A stretch of 64,000 nt of DNA from Podospora comata (GCA_017354895.1 CP071495.1:1843001-1907000); one strand, 5' to 3'; shown: positions 1-11,778, counted from the first letter of the stretch. A program made the numbers and translations. Notes: generated from the sequence alone by a model not told the origin.

Positions 1-978
1 GGAGTCCTTGGCCCGCCCTGGGGCATTGGTTGCCCATTCATCCCTTGATGGGCACCCGAGTTGATCCGGCTGACATACTGCTCCATGGCGGCATAGGGCG
101 CAATCCCAGGGTGGGCATGGAAGAAGTCGAATAACGGCGTCATTTGACCCATGATCTCCGACATCTTTGAGAACAGGCATGTTAGCATTGGACTATTCAG
201 AGTCACCGAAGATCATCATACCTCAAGAAACTGATACACGTGCCCCGGCACTGCTCTTCCTGGACTGACATACGAGTCCGGAAGCTCAAGATCTGGCGGG
301 GGGCCTGCAGGGGTCTTGAGTTGCTTCGTCTTGTTTTTCTTGTTCATTTCCGGAGATTGCTTGTTGTCTGGTGAGTTGAGAGCATGCCACTCCTTGACCC
401 AGTTGTGGGCCGGCCGAGCGGCTTGAATAACCATGCTTCGGGGCACAAATTCCTCGAAATCTGTCATGATGAACTCAAACAGCTCGAACTTTTGGTCACT
501 GTCAAATGAGGCCCGCAGAATGCCGTCGGCAACCACGTGGCAGTTTTGATCAAACCGGTAGATGAGGCTGGCCTTGGTATTCTCAATGAAGTGACAGTCG
601 TTTGGCAACGCACGGTCGGTTGTGCCCTTTGCCATGATCAACTGCATCGTCTTTACCCCGCTGTCGAAGTGGGAGTGGAAGTAGCGCGGAAGAGCGGGAT
701 ACTGAATCTCATACGGCTTTTCCACCGGACCCTCGGCCGTCCTCTCCAGCAGGGTGTGCTTGAAGACACCCTTCTGCGAGAAGAACATTTTGACAAAATC
801 TTCCCAGTAGCTCAAATCATCCTGACCCTTTGGCCCCTGATGAGTGACGGGTTAGCTAACGTGAACATTGACCCGCATTCCTTTACGTGCGAGAACATAC
901 CGGGAAGCCACTCAGATGCTCGCTGAACTGCATCAACTTTAGCAAACATTGCCCTTTCAGTTCCATTCCGTTGCGCTT

Positions 979-1012
<34 letters not shown>

Positions 1013-2310
1013 ATCAAGGCCAGGCCAGCGGCCTGTTGTTGATTGTGGACTGCTTGCGCCTGAGCCTGGGCAACTTGAGCCTGGGCGGCTTGGGCTTGAA
1101 CCTGGGCCTGGGCAGCGTGTTGGGCTTGGGCCACCAGTTGGACTTGTTGAATTGGTTGACCCTGCGTAGTCTGCGGTGTTTGGGGTGGGGCGTGGGGTTG
1201 CTGCTGAGGATTTGGTTGTGGCGTAGGACCTTGGGTAGGCGCCGGAGTCGGTGCTTGCCCGTTGGGCCCGGCTTGTGATGGAGTAGCTTGCCGCTGTGGC
1301 TGGCCTGGTTGCTGCTGTGGTTGCTGCTGCTGTGGTTGCTGCTGCTGTGGCTGCTGAGGTTGTTGTTGACCTTGCTGGGCCGCCTGTTGTTGAGCGGCCT
1401 GTTGCTGGACCTGCTGGGCTGCCTGTTGCTGGGCCTGCTGGGCTTGCTGCTGCATGGCGGCCATTTGGGCTTGTTGGGAGATGATTGCCTGTGGGTTCAT
1501 CTGCCCATGGTTCGGGTTGTTCTGCATCTGGTTAAGCTGCTGTTGGTGCTGCTGCTGGAGGGCGATCTGCTGGGCCATGTTGACGTGCTGTTGCCGTTGC
1601 GTTAGCATCTACTTCTTCCAGAGCACCTACACATTTCTCCAGCCGCGTCGGGCCTTATATCGTGGTAATCAGGAGTGTATCCTTACGTTCATGGATTGAG
1701 CCTGTTGGTGTTGAGCTAGCTGTGTTTGTTGAAGGTGTGCGGGGAGAGGTACCGGCATCCTCCTCATTGCTGCGATATGAGCAGGGTTCATCTGATTCAT
1801 CTGTCCCAGCGGTATGCCAATGGGTACTTGGCCCAAGTTATTGTATTGACCAGCTTGCTGCATCATGGCAGCCCGTTGCCGTTGCTGCAGCTGGAGCTCG
1901 GCCAGCCTTTGCTGCTGTTGTAGTTGCTGCAAAGCTGGGTTGTGGGCGTCTACACAGGCTGGTCAGTACTTGTCTCTACCGTGGTGGGAGATGATGCGAG
2001 ATGACATACAAATGCCAGCAGACATTTGCTGTTGCTGGTATAGCTGTGCTTGCGCTGGGCTCAAATGCGGCATGCCGTGGGGACCAGGATGACCGGCGCC
2101 GGGCGGCATGCCACCCCCCATGAGAGCGGCGGCGTTCATTTGGGGACCGGGACCCGACACGCCCATGTGTCCCATCATGTTGTGCGGTATTCCTGCTTGT
2201 GTCGCGCCCGGTTGACTGGGGTTGTGGGCCATGCCAGGAGCCATGGGGTGGCCGGGAGGAGCACCTGGATGTTGCTGCATCCCACCGGGGTGCGCCTGAA
2301 AGGCCATCAT
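1..2310 (-). CDS. ptaB: PtaB/Adn1-like LIM-binding (LDB) transcriptional co-regulator, 3' end outside window
   Basis: The encoded protein carries a LIM-domain-binding (Chip/LDB) dimerisation region. It is recognisable in exon 4 from SYWEDFVKMFFSQKG through LPRYFHSHFDSGVKTMQL to the WVKEWHALNSP region. In Aspergillus PtaB and yeast-type Mfg1/Adn1, this region works with Som1/Flo8-type factors in adhesion, biofilm and development. I read five exons: 2310-2010, 1934-1687, 1608-901, 836-222 and 164 to beyond base 1. Introns of 75, 78, 64 and 57 nt have GT-AG borders and consistent phases. The first three exons encode a Met/Gly/Pro-rich then Gln-rich low-complexity N-terminus of about 420 residues, likely a disordered activation region. 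Exon 5 (MSEIMGQMTPLFDFFHAHPG) is open to the window edge, so the C-terminus is missing here. The start chosen is the first of two adjacent ATGs. The family call is by recognition, not by search. Confidence 0.85.
981..1012. repeat. GCT/CAG trinucleotide microsatellite in the polyglutamine tract
   Basis: About ten uninterrupted GCT units on the plus strand, read as CAG (Gln) on the minus strand, lie inside exon 3 of the PtaB-like gene. The surrounding 500 bases are imperfect CAG/CAA repeats. Length variation between strains is likely. Confidence 0.9.
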
Positions 2311-5129
2311 CTCCGGAGCAGCCGATTACCCACGGCGTGGATATCGACGTTTTGTCTCTCCGCGTTATCGCATGCGAGGTAAGGAAGAGGTCCGGTGGCG
2401 GGCAGTCACCTAACCTAACGCGGACAGCGGTAGTGGTGGTGGTGCGCGCGCGTGCCGACTAGACGGTGCGATCGCCTGGGCGTCGAGGCCCGTCGTTATC
2501 GGGGTCGGGGATGTTGTGCGGGCGATTGCGACGGGCTAGATAGCAATAGGATGATGTTATGTAGGAGTGTGTGATATGGGCGGAACCTGTCGCGAGTGGT
2601 GCGACGCCCCCAAAAAAGCAATGACCAAAGGATCAGCGGCACCAAGAAGATGCTGGGCGGCCGCGGACAACAAAAATTACAGCGACAGAACGTTGGGCAG
2701 GCGTTTGGGCGTTCAACGGGCGACGTCGACTCTTTTGCTGCTGGCTGCTGCGGCGGCGGCGACGACGTGTCGTGGACAGAGGTGGTGAATTGTGGAGTTC
2801 CAGGTTTGGTTGCAGGACGGGGGGTTGGGAGTGGTGGGAGCGAGTCTCTTCTCTTCCGTGAAAGAGTTGCCCGATTGAAAATTGATTAGTACCGGCAGCA
2901 CGTCAAATCTCTCCGCCGTCGCAAGACCAAGACCTTGTTCCCTGTGCCGCCAGCAATTCGTTACAAGTATAATATTAAAAAGTAGGAAGAATGAGTGATT
3001 TGTTCACAGAAATCATGACAGAAGGGCAAGAGGGCAGAGGGCAGAGGGCAGACGCAGACGCAGACGCAGAGGCAGAGGCAGAGAGGGACACCTGAAAAAG
3101 AGTGGGAACCGGGAACTCTCAGGGGAGCCGAAGTGTTGCAGACAGAGGTGCAGACGGTGAGGCGTTGGAGGGTCGCAGAGGGAGAGAGATCCTGGGCACC
3201 GATCAGGACCAAGCTGCAAGAGCCAGAGCGTTCGAATGCTGAGACCCAGCTGGGGGATTCGGCCAGCCTTTTAGAGCGAGAGCCTGTTCCCGATACAGCG
3301 AAATCGCACACTCTGATTGGTCACCGGACAGCGAGATGTGCGCTTATCGGGGCTGGCTTGGGCCATATCTGTCAAGGGTCGTAGTTAATCCGTTCCGTTG
3401 TGGCGGTTAGATGCAATTCGGATGTAACCTAACCTACGAGGAGCGCAACCTCGTCTGGCCCAAGGTCACGGCTCACGCATGACCAGAAATGCCAAAGTAA
3501 AAAATCATCGTGTCTCAGGTGTCCCCTCCAAGAAGCATCAAGGTGTTGTTTTTGTAGCCATCACCATATTTGGTGATGCTCTCTTTCAACCACAGATTGT
3601 GCCGCTTCGCGATTCAGCATGCAGCTATTTTTGGGGCGCGATTGCAGGCAAGCATCTCTATCACGTGACTCGGTACACGGAAACAAAAAATGCGGCCCCA
3701 CCCTCTCCCCTAAGGCTGCCCCACTGCTCCACCCAAAAATTTCCTTATCGCTATCTGACCATTGGGTATTTCTTCAACTTCCGCAGCAGCTTTGACTCTC
3801 AATTCTCTTCTTCCACCAACCAACTCCCCAACCAGCACACTTCCAGCCCTGGCTCTGCTCTCCTGGCAGGCCGCGAGAGCGATTCTCGACTCGTCGACTG
3901 CACTCGCAACGCAATCAGCAGTTGATTCTGCTTCTTGCCGCGCGTTTACTGCGGTGTTCATGAGTGCCAACGGGTCGAGTCGAGGCTGGAAGGGCTGGCT
4001 GGGTTGTTCGACACTATCAGGTAAGCTATCCTCGTCTTCATTATTCCCTCTCTCTTTATCGACTGCTGCTTCTCGCTGTCGAATGATGACAACTTTTGAA
4101 TTGTCTTCTTTTCCCAACTGAATCGACCATGAAGAAAACTAGTCTGTTTCGGGCTTTCTCCCACGGGGGAGGGCTTGTTGCTTGCCAGTAAATTTGTCTG
4201 ACACACAGCTTGAAGCACATCGATTTGGCAGAGTTTTGTTTTTGACTTAGGAGCTTGAGCACTGACCCTTCAAGCAGATTTTTCAGAGCACAATTTCCGC
4301 TTCGGTTTTTCTGCTTTCTTCGACTTTGCAACTAACTACGCAGCGACTCTGCACAACAAAATCACCACAAAAGGTCAGTTTACTCCCTCTGCTCGCAGCA
4401 CTTGACACACCACACCCCGATTCTACCATGATTCAAACTTTCCCACATTCGCAGTTTCCACTTGAGTCCCACCTAGAAGCCTATTTCGGGACAGATGAGG
4501 GAGCAATACTTCCTTGGATGTATGATTTTACAGAATCAAACACAGTCATCGCTCTGAGCCTTGTTTGTCAGAAACCAGTTGCTAACATTCTGTTCTGGTT
4601 TTCAGGTTACCTGCTGGCGTCGCCAATGTTTTTGATAGCTTCAATACAAGATTATTCCTGCAACTTCTGTCTTTTCATGTTGCGTTGCCGTGGTGACTAT
4701 GCCTTGTGTGATGGATGTTTTCGATTTTCAGCCTCGTGCGTGCATCGTAGTCGATGTGTCTAAGCAGGAGCTCTCTTATTCCAATCTAGCGGCCCAAGGC
4801 ACAGTGATGTTGCCATTTCTCGTTGTCATAAAGAGGAACACCAATCGGGCGTCAACATTGTCGTTGTCTATTAGAAATGCCCAAGGTACCCAAAGGTAGT
4901 TTACTCAAGGTGAAGACTCGGAGCTGTCAAGGGCGTTGATGCCTTTCACATGATACTATCTACTGCTTCAGTTCCAAAACAACTTCGCTGACCAGTTCCA
5001 GCCAAGAGGGCTTTTGAGATAGCCTAGGGTGTTAAGAGTGAGTAGGAATGTGACATGTAGGCAAGTGACATCGGGATTAGCGTACGTGGTGAAGGCGCAG
5101 GATCCGTCGATCTGGGATCATGGCTATCC
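2311..5129. other. Intergenic: 5' flank of the PtaB-like gene plus an unassigned possibly spliced transcript region
   Basis: No conserved protein is recognisable. A GGCAGA/GACGCA tandem tract lies at about 3031-3087. From about 3700 to 4900 on the plus strand there are several good splice-like signals: a donor after ACTATCAG near 4020, a donor after ACAAAAG near 4373, and acceptors ending TTTTCAG near 4605 and 4731. They lie between short ORFs of no recognisable family, starting near 3960 and 4428. This could be a long multi-intron leader, a small lineage-specific gene or a non-coding RNA. I cannot decide which. Confidence 0.4.
3031..3087. repeat. GGCAGA / GACGCA hexamer tandem repeat
   Basis: A run of near-identical hexamers (GGGCAGA, then GACGCA, then GGCAGA) forms a purine-rich low-complexity tract between genes. 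Confidence 0.8.
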
Positions 5130-5882
5130 TCACTTGCACGCCAGCTTCTTATCCGGCCTGGGTGCCGTCGTCGATGTTCTAACTTCCCCAAACCTGAGAC
5201 TCTTGTCAAACTCCCGCCCCTTCTTCATCATCTCCAAAATCTTGAAACTGATCTCACCCCCCTGCCTCGTGCACTCCTTAACGTTCTTCACCGCCCTCCT
5301 ACACATCGGGCAGGAGTTGTTCCTCTCCAACCAGCGAGCAGCACAAGACCTGTGAAACCAATGCCCACAACCAGGCAACGAGACAGGCTGCTTCAACTCA
5401 TCCGTCTTGTCCTTCATCGATCCGTCCAGACAAGCGTTGTCGTTGTCGTTGTCGTCGTCAATCGTCTCCTGGCAGATGACACAGTCGATGGTGGTGTCCC
5501 GGTAGCTATTGTTCCCCCAAAAGTCGGCTTCCAGGTCCCGGTTCTGGTAACGGCACTCCTTCACTCACCGGGGAAAGCTCCGCGAGACAGTCGGCGGGTG
5601 AGAAATTATTTCCGAGTTGGCAGGGTGCATGAGGAAGCCACTCGCGGCTTCAAACTCGGCGACGTCCAACCATTCCCCCCTGAAATCAACAAGATCCATC
5701 AACCATGCAGTCATCAACACCCTCTCCATCAACACACACCACTCGCTCCCATCCCTCTTCCATTGCACCCTCCCAAAGTCCCACAGCAATGACGGCTCCA
5801 GGTCCGGCCCAGCCGGTGATAACCTCAAATTCTGCTGATATTCCCATCCCAGTAACACAGTGACTCTGCAAAGGTCTGGCAC
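5130..5882 (-). CDS. Small RING-H2 finger protein (RING locus 1)
   Basis: Probable RING-type E3 ubiquitin ligase. The RING starts CVICQETID, continues with LPGCGHWFHRSCAARWL and closes with SCPMCRRAV, giving all eight zinc ligands in C3H2C3 order. Read as two exons, 5882-5569 and 5505-5130, joined by a 63-nt intron (donor GTGAGT at 5568, acceptor AATAG at 5506). Without splicing, an in-frame TGA sits just after the donor. The product is about 229 aa, if the first Met at 5882 is right; a further 5' exon is possible. An Asp/Asn-rich loop separates the first and second ligand pairs. This is the only RING locus in the window lacking the intron inside the RING. It lies next to RING locus 2 in the same orientation. 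No target or pathway can be inferred. Confidence 0.7.
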
Positions 5883-6451
5883 GCCATTTCGATAAGAGGC
5901 TCGTCGGTGACTGACAAGACCCAGTTTCCAGTGTTGAGTTCGCTGCTTTCTGACCGAGTCTTTGAAGGTGTTGATGGACGGAAGAGAATACTCAGATGAA
6001 GATATGTGAAAACCACAGTATATATCCGCCCAGTGAAATCCACTTAAAGAAAAACTTGTTCACTCCTTGGCTGTATCAAAGTTTGTTAGTGACAAAAACC
6101 GTAAATCTCCACGCCGCAGGACCACAACTCTACCACAGGCTTCAGCTCATGGCCACCGCGGCGTCGAAGCATACTCCCAAAGCTCGTGAACCAGCACAAC
6201 ACATCCTTCCTCTCATACCTCACCACAAACCTACCCCTGAGTACTCCAAATCACTTGTCACAACCTTTGACCAAAACCTCCACCTCACAACCCAACTCAT
6301 AACCTTCACCTCATAACCTTCACCTCATAACCTCCACCTCACAACCTTCACCTCTCAACCCCACTTACAACCCAACTCGCACCAACACTGTTAACACATA
6401 AAAAAAACACGCTTCCCATTCCAACGCTACACCCCTGAACTAACCCCCCCC
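5883..6451. other. Intergenic between RING loci 1 and 2
   Basis: No gene is recognisable. The stretch contains a short tandem repeat (about 6297-6360) and C-rich, low-complexity sequence. Confidence 0.6.
6297..6360. repeat. 14-bp tandem repeat, unit CTCATAACCTTCAC
   Basis: Four to five imperfect copies of a 14-base unit follow each other (CTCATAACCTTCAC, CTCATAACCTTCAC, CTCATAACCTCCAC, CTCACAACCTTCAC). They lie just downstream of RING locus 2. Confidence 0.85.
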
Positions 6452-7074
6452 TTATCTCCCCCCAACAACCTTCACCCCCTTCCTACCCCAAACCTCCCCC
6501 AAAACATCCCCCATTCTCCCCTTACAAACCTCCACCGCCTCCTTCCCCCCCCAGCTCACCCCCCCCTACAATTCGAACACGTAGCGCTCTCCTCCATCAA
6601 CCATCGTCTTATACACCGTTCTACAATTCATCCCGTCAGCCCCCTTTCCCTTTTTCCCTCCTCCCTCAACATAACTCACCACAAAACCAATGCCCACACC
6701 CCGGCAGCGTCACCACCCCCACTTCCATATCCCAATCCCGTAAAATAACCCCCAAACAAATATTACACCTCACCTTTCCCTCTTCATTGTTAAAAACTGC
6801 CAAGTAACTCCTTATGCGGGGTGAAATAATGGGCAAGTTGGCGGAACTCTTCCGTGGCGACGGGGGGTGGGGGTGCGGGTGCGACTTCGATTTCTGAGTC
6901 TGTGGAGAGGGAAGGGAGGGTGGAGAGGGACGAGGAGGACGAGGGTGATGGTTGTTGTTGTTGTTCTTCTTCTTCTTCTTCTTCTTCTTCTCCCGCGACG
7001 GAGGGGTTCGCTTGGTTGTTGCTAGTCATGGTACTACCCCAGGAGGATGACGAGGGGGAGGAGTGGGAGGACAT
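6452..7074 (-). CDS. Small RING finger protein (RING locus 2), 5' structure unresolved
   Basis: The RING is split by an intron. Upstream exon: VRCNICLGVILRDWDME then LPGCGHWFC; downstream exon: ERCIRRWLMEESATCSNCRGG. The intron is 59 nt (6679-6621, GTGAGT...TGTAG), phase 1, just after the C-G-H-W-F-C block. The second exon ends at a TAA at 6454-6452 after a Gly/Lys-rich tail. The first open frame (7074-6790) encodes an acidic/Gln/Ser/Pro-rich N-terminus. It ends in a stop about 30 bases before the RING frame opens, one frame off. Joining them needs either an unrecognised intron or a frameshift. The RING half is convincing; the N-terminal half is tentative. Probable E3 ligase of unknown target. 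Confidence 0.6.
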
Positions 7075-8650
7075 TTTGGGCTGCTATGTGATGTGGAGTA
7101 CTGACAACCGATATAAAAAAGAGATATTAACCCAAAAAACATGCGGATGGGGAAGAGGTTGTCGTCGTTGTTGTGAAGAGTAAAAATTGTCGTTGTGAAA
7201 GAAAACTACCCCAAAAAGAATCATTTCCGCGTCTGCGTCTCTGTTTGTCCTGCGGGAGGTGCTGGCAGGATGTGGAAAAGGCAGGAGCGAGGTTGAAGGG
7301 GGGTTTACACATGTGGTAAAGGAGAAGACAGAAGGAAGTAAGTCATCGGTCGACGGGTGGGATCATATGGCAGGTGCCTGTCATGGGCAGCTGCTTCTCT
7401 TGGAGAGTCACATCTTGGGTTATGTCTTGTCGAGGTTGGAGAATTCATATAGTGTATGTTTGGTATGAACTAGAAAGTGAAAAACTGAGAGTTGATGAGC
7501 ATGCTGTGGACAAGAACACAGGTGAAATATCAAGGTCTTGACAAATAGTCAACCCTTTTGCAGTCTATTGGACCCTTGACTATAACCCAAGGCGTATGAG
7601 CTGTGCTTAAAAGCTTCTTTATTGTCCTGAAAGATATGTTGACAATCTTCAGAGGCAGATCAACCGTCTTCAAAGGCATTTCCCATCCTGGATTAGTGTT
7701 GCTGGCCGGCCGGGCTGAACTGGGCAGACACATCTTGAGAGGTAAATTCACACGAGTACAGAGTTGCTCTAGTGCAGCCAATGTGTATCGCCAAAAAGAA
7801 GAAAGCCATCACAAGTTTCGCAATATTAAAGTGAACCATGTCCATCTCTCTCCAAGCGTCGTCTCTTCCCAGCAAGCCACCACTTACACCCTCCTCACTG
7901 TCCAATCACCATCCAGCCCCCTGGACCCATCAGGATGGTGCTGGTCCACATCCTGCCAAGTGCCAGGTGTGGATCTGGGTCAGAACCTCAAGGCTACTTC
8001 CACAAGGCTTGAAGTTTCCAGTCGGCATCAATTTGGAATGAGCAAGTGCCAGAGAAAAGTCTTCTCGAACAAGGTTTGGACACCAAGATACACAAAAGGT
8101 AATGGTAGCTGCGAGACAAAATCAGGTTCGTTGGATTGAGCTATAGCGCGAGTGCGAGATTCACCACCAGATAGGTGCTCGCGAGGCTATCTCCAGCCCT
8201 GTTGTCAAGTGTAACACGGCTCAGGCCACACCGCCTAGTTGAAGCAATGAGGAACAAGAGGATAGGTACAGGGCAACGGGCAGCGGTGAAGCATCGATGG
8301 CGAAGGCAGAAATTCCCAGAAAATATGCTGTCTAACAAAGACTCAAATGCAGGCAAGACGAGGCTACATCGCTGAAGCCGTCATCTCTGCCGTCTGCGTT
8401 CCCACTCTTCACCAAATACCCCATGCCTCGATAACATAACGATAGTTCTCCAGTTTCCCAATGTGTGTGTGCGAGATAATCCCAGACCCAACGAACCGAA
8501 CAGACAAAAATGCAACGCAAGAGACAAAAACCAGAGCTCTTCCCAACGTCCCCTCTCCCTCTCAACTGGTAGAAAGTGAAAGGGCCCATCATACCCGAAG
8601 TCCAGTGCCGGCAACGCCCATTAAAAACGTCTAGAGGAAAGAAAGTCGAT
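7075..8650. other. Intergenic between RING locus 2 and atg8
   Basis: No conserved gene is recognisable. The only candidate is a short minus-strand ORF with a signal-peptide-like start (listed separately). The last 500 bases are probably the atg8 3' UTR and flank. Confidence 0.5.
7693..7845 (-). CDS. Candidate small secreted peptide (low confidence)
   Basis: The ORF starts MDMVHFNIAKLVMAFFFLAI and continues to a small-residue site after HIGCTRA, which looks like a cleavable signal peptide. About 23 residues follow (TLYSCEFTSQDVSAQFSPAG...), ending in TAA. A GT and a CTAATCCAG acceptor-like site nearby allow a spliced alternative with a second cysteine. No family is recognised. The ORF is very short and could be chance. 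Confidence 0.25.
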   Translation of the reverse strand: MDMVHFNIAKLVMAFFFLAIHIGCTRATLYSCEFTSQDVSAQFSPAGQQH

Positions 8651-9236
8651 TTAGGTAGTCTCGAAACCACCAAAGGTGTTCTCGCCCGAGTATGTGATGT
8701 AAAGGAATCTGTGGCATCATCTGTTAGTGCATGGCTTCTTGATGAACAAAGCAAACAGAGCTGCACATACCCGTCCTCATCCTTGTGCTCTTCATAGATG
8801 CTGCTCATGAGAGCAGCGGTTGGAGGCAGGACCTCATCAACGAAGATGAAGATGGCCTTCTCTGGAGAGAGTTTAATCCGTTTGCGAATAACGTAGACGA
8901 ACTGGCCCACGGTGAGATCGGCCGGAACGAGGTACTTCTTCTTGTCGATGGTAGCGATGTCGCTCTTTTCAACCTTCTCACAAATAACCTAATAGAGACA
9001 CACGGATGATTAGAAATGGGCTTGTTGAGATGGGTGGAGGTGAGTGAAATGGCGGTGCGACCGGTCTCGCTTCTAGGCAGCCAACGGCTCAAGACCGATG
9101 ATGTCGATGATGGCTTCACCGCCAAAGAGGTTGATGGAGTACTTACGGGAATGCGGTCAGCATATTTTTGACGAATGCGCTCGGCCTCGGCCTTGCGCTT
9201 CTCAAAGGGATGCTCGTCCTTAAACTTGGATCTCAT
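8651..9236 (-). CDS. atg8: Autophagy ubiquitin-like protein Atg8
   Basis: Atg8 is conjugated to phosphatidylethanolamine and drives phagophore expansion and cargo recruitment at autophagosomes and the vacuole. Three exons: 9236-9147 ([20 protein letters not shown]...), 8988-8771 and 8708-8651. The introns are 158 nt and 62 nt (GTAAGT...TTAG and GTATGT...ACAG). The spliced product is exactly 121 aa, close to the usual family length. It contains the Atg8 core ([56 protein letters not shown]) and ends YSGENTFG followed by GFETT. Atg4 would cleave after the Gly of TFG to expose the lipid-accepting C-terminus. The gene shares its roughly 1.1-kb upstream region with the divergent coproporphyrinogen oxidase gene. 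A near-certain call. Confidence 0.98.
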
Positions 9237-10327
9237 TTTGGCGGGTTGGTTGTTGCTGGCTGTCGGTGTTGGCTGGGTGCTGTGGCTGGGTTGCTAGCAA
9301 GTGCTGTGTAGGTGTTGGATGCGGCGTCTGGGTATGTCTGCAAGGTAAGAGGTCAGCATCTGGATACCTGTCTGGAGAGGAAGGTGAAGAGTGGAAGAAA
9401 TACCTCTCCTGGGTGATGGAAATGATGGTTGTCGGAGGAAGAAAGGTCGAGTTGAGTTGAGTTGGAGAAAGGTGGTGGCCTTGTTAAGCTGGGGGGGCTT
9501 GCGTTGCACGGGTGCTGGCGGGCTGTCTGGCGGACGGAGAGGCGGGGTGCCCAGATGACTAACTAGAGTTAAGCTCCCAGAGCAGTTTAGCGCGTGCCCA
9601 TCAAAGGTGAATCAGATGGGGCGCTCACATGGCGGACGACTGTCACCTGCTCTGGTACCGGTACTTATGGCTTTGTGGCTTTGCGCTTGATCCATGACGC
9701 AGCCCGGCTTCTTATCGCTGGGAGCAGCCTTCAGGTAGGTCACCGAGCAGAAGCTAGACTCTTTTGGCTCATCAGAGCACGGTGAAGTCCCGGTATGAAT
9801 CATCAGGGCTTCCATTTTACATTTGCAGCGAGGCAACCAAGTCCATGAATTTGTAAAAACCTTTATACTATCTAGATGTCCTCATGATAGAGGACGGGAA
9901 GCTATCCATGGATCTCAATCAGGACCGGGAATGCCCCGCTTTCCTGCCTGGAGGGTGTGCCTGCAAGGGACGACCCCGCGCCGTGTTCTCAACGTCGCGG
10001 TACAAGGAACATGGGGAGGCCCTTGTCCACCCGGCACAAAATCCTACTTGGGGCTCCGGCAAAGGTCCCGGTTCCCAGGAACCCATTCCGCAGCTCTGGA
10101 ATCAACGAAACGTTCGATTCCAAAAGCCAGATCAGCCGAGCCAGAATCGCTTCCAAAAGGGTGGTCTGCGGAGAGGATTTGTCACTCGGCACTGCCCGTA
10201 AGCCGTTAACTTGCCCGCCGAGTCTGAAAAGTGGCCTCATGTTGGCGCCGAGCATCGTCTGATCCCAAGTACCGAATTGACCAACTCTCCGCCAACGGGC
10301 CGGCTTGTATATAAGAGCTGCTCGAAC
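9237..10327. other. Shared divergent upstream region of atg8 and coproporphyrinogen oxidase
   Basis: Short overlapping ORFs occur on both strands but none resembles a known protein. It probably contains the promoters and 5' UTRs of both flanking genes. A TATATAAG at 10308-10315 lies only about 20 bases before the hem13 ATG, which is too close to place transcription start upstream of that ATG. Confidence 0.5.
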
Positions 10328-11617
10328 ATGGCCTCCCGTCGTCAAGCTGCCCGTTTCTTGTCGCAGTTCAAGTTACGTCCTCAATTGGCCTCCAGGAGAA
10401 GCCTTTCAACCTTGCCCAGCTCGACATCTTCAAGCTCGACGTTTGTGCCGTGGGCCAGATACGCCGGGTTGGCAGCTTTCGGTCTGATTGCTTCCGTGCC
10501 ATTAACCTACGCCATGGTATGCTCCCTTTGAAGCCGCCGCTCGCATCTCAACAAGCTAACAGCTATCCCCCCCCCTCCCCCCCCCCAGGCCGTCACAGAA
10601 CCCCTCAGCATGGACTCCCTCAGTCTCGCCGAGCGCGACCAGCAACAAAAGAAGAACGAGGGCGTCTCCGAAACCTCCCCCATGCGCCTCCGCATGGAAA
10701 AGTTTATCAAGGAGCAACAAGAACAGATTGTAAAAGCCCTCGAAGAGGTAGACGGAACGAAATTCCGGAAAGACGAATGGCAGCGCAAGGAAGGCGGCGG
10801 CGGCATCACCTGCTGCCTCCAAGACGGCAAGGTCTTTGAGAAGGCCGGTGTCGGCGTCAGCGTTGTCTACGGCACCCTCCCCAAGCCCGCCATCATGAAA
10901 ATGAGCGCCAACCACAAGAACATCGCCCCCGACGGGGAAGTCCCCGAGAGCCTCGAGTTCTTCGCCGCCGGCCTCAGTCTGATCGTCCACCCCAAGAACC
11001 CCATGGCGCCAACGGTCCACCTCAACTACAGATACTTTGAGACGGCCAAGCCGGACGGGTCATCGGGGGCGTGGTGGTTCGGCGGCGGCAGTGATTTGAC
11101 ACCCAGCTATCTCTTCGACGAAGACGCGATACAGTTCCACAGAGACCTCAAGGAGGTCTGCGACAAGCACAACAAGGATTACTACCCGAAATTCAAAAAG
11201 TGGTGTGACGAGTACTTCTACAACAAGCACCGCGGCGAGGCGAGAGGGATCGGCGGCATCTTCTTTGACGACTTGGATGAAACCGTGTCTGACAAGGAGA
11301 ACACGTTTGCTTTTATCCAGGACTCGCTCAAGTCGTTTATCCCGACATATGTTCCTATTGTGCTGAAGCGCAAGGACATGCCCTTTACCGAGGCGGAGAA
11401 GGACTGGCAGCAGATCAGGAGAGGGAAATACGTCGAGTTCAACCTTGTGCACGATCGGGGGACGTCGTTTGGGCTGAACACGCCTGGCGCGAGAGTGGAG
11501 AGCATCCTTATGAGCATGCCGTTGACGGCGAGCTGGAGGTATATGCACGAGCCTGAGCCGGGGAGCAGGGAGGCGAGGCTGGTGGAAATCTTGCAGAACC
11601 CAAAGGAGTGGGTGTAG
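10328..11617 (+). CDS. hem13: Coproporphyrinogen III oxidase (oxygen-dependent)
   Basis: Catalyses the O2-dependent oxidative decarboxylation of coproporphyrinogen III to protoporphyrinogen IX in heme synthesis. Exon 1 is 10328-10516 and exon 2 is 10589-11617; the 72-nt intron ends in a long C-tract then AG. The product is about 405 aa. Family signatures include KNPMAPTVHLNYRYFET, GAWWFGGGSDLTPSYLF, GIGGIFFDDLDE, YVEFNLVHDRGTSFGL and ESILMSMP. Exon 1 encodes an N-terminal extension of about 63 residues. It is Arg/Ser-rich (MASRRQAARFLSQFKLRPQL) followed by a hydrophobic segment (AGLAAFGLIASVPLTYAM). This is the layout of a bipartite presequence for the mitochondrial intermembrane space, whereas the S. 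cerevisiae enzyme is cytosolic. The enzyme assignment is secure; the location is inferred. Confidence 0.96.
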
Positions 11618-11778
11618 TTGATGAGGGTGTGAAAATCTGAAAATTGTATTTAGCGGTTTCATGTACATTAAGTATTGTAACGTCTGGGGGGAATATTGTA
11701 CAAAATTTGAAAGAAATAGATTTCGAGTTCTGAACTTCATACGTCGACGGACATGACCAGTGCACGGGGCATCAACCT

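Noticed and set aside
949-1605. Leu/Trp-rich plus-strand ORFs
   Set aside because: They are the complement of CAG/CAA repeats encoding the polyglutamine tract of the PtaB-like protein.
10107-10135. GTTCGATTCC resembling a tRNA B box
   Set aside because: No acceptor stem complementarity and no matching A box at the right distance.
10308-10315. TATATAAG as a hem13 TATA box
   Set aside because: It lies about 13-20 bases before the ATG, so a start site 30 bases downstream of it would fall inside the coding region.
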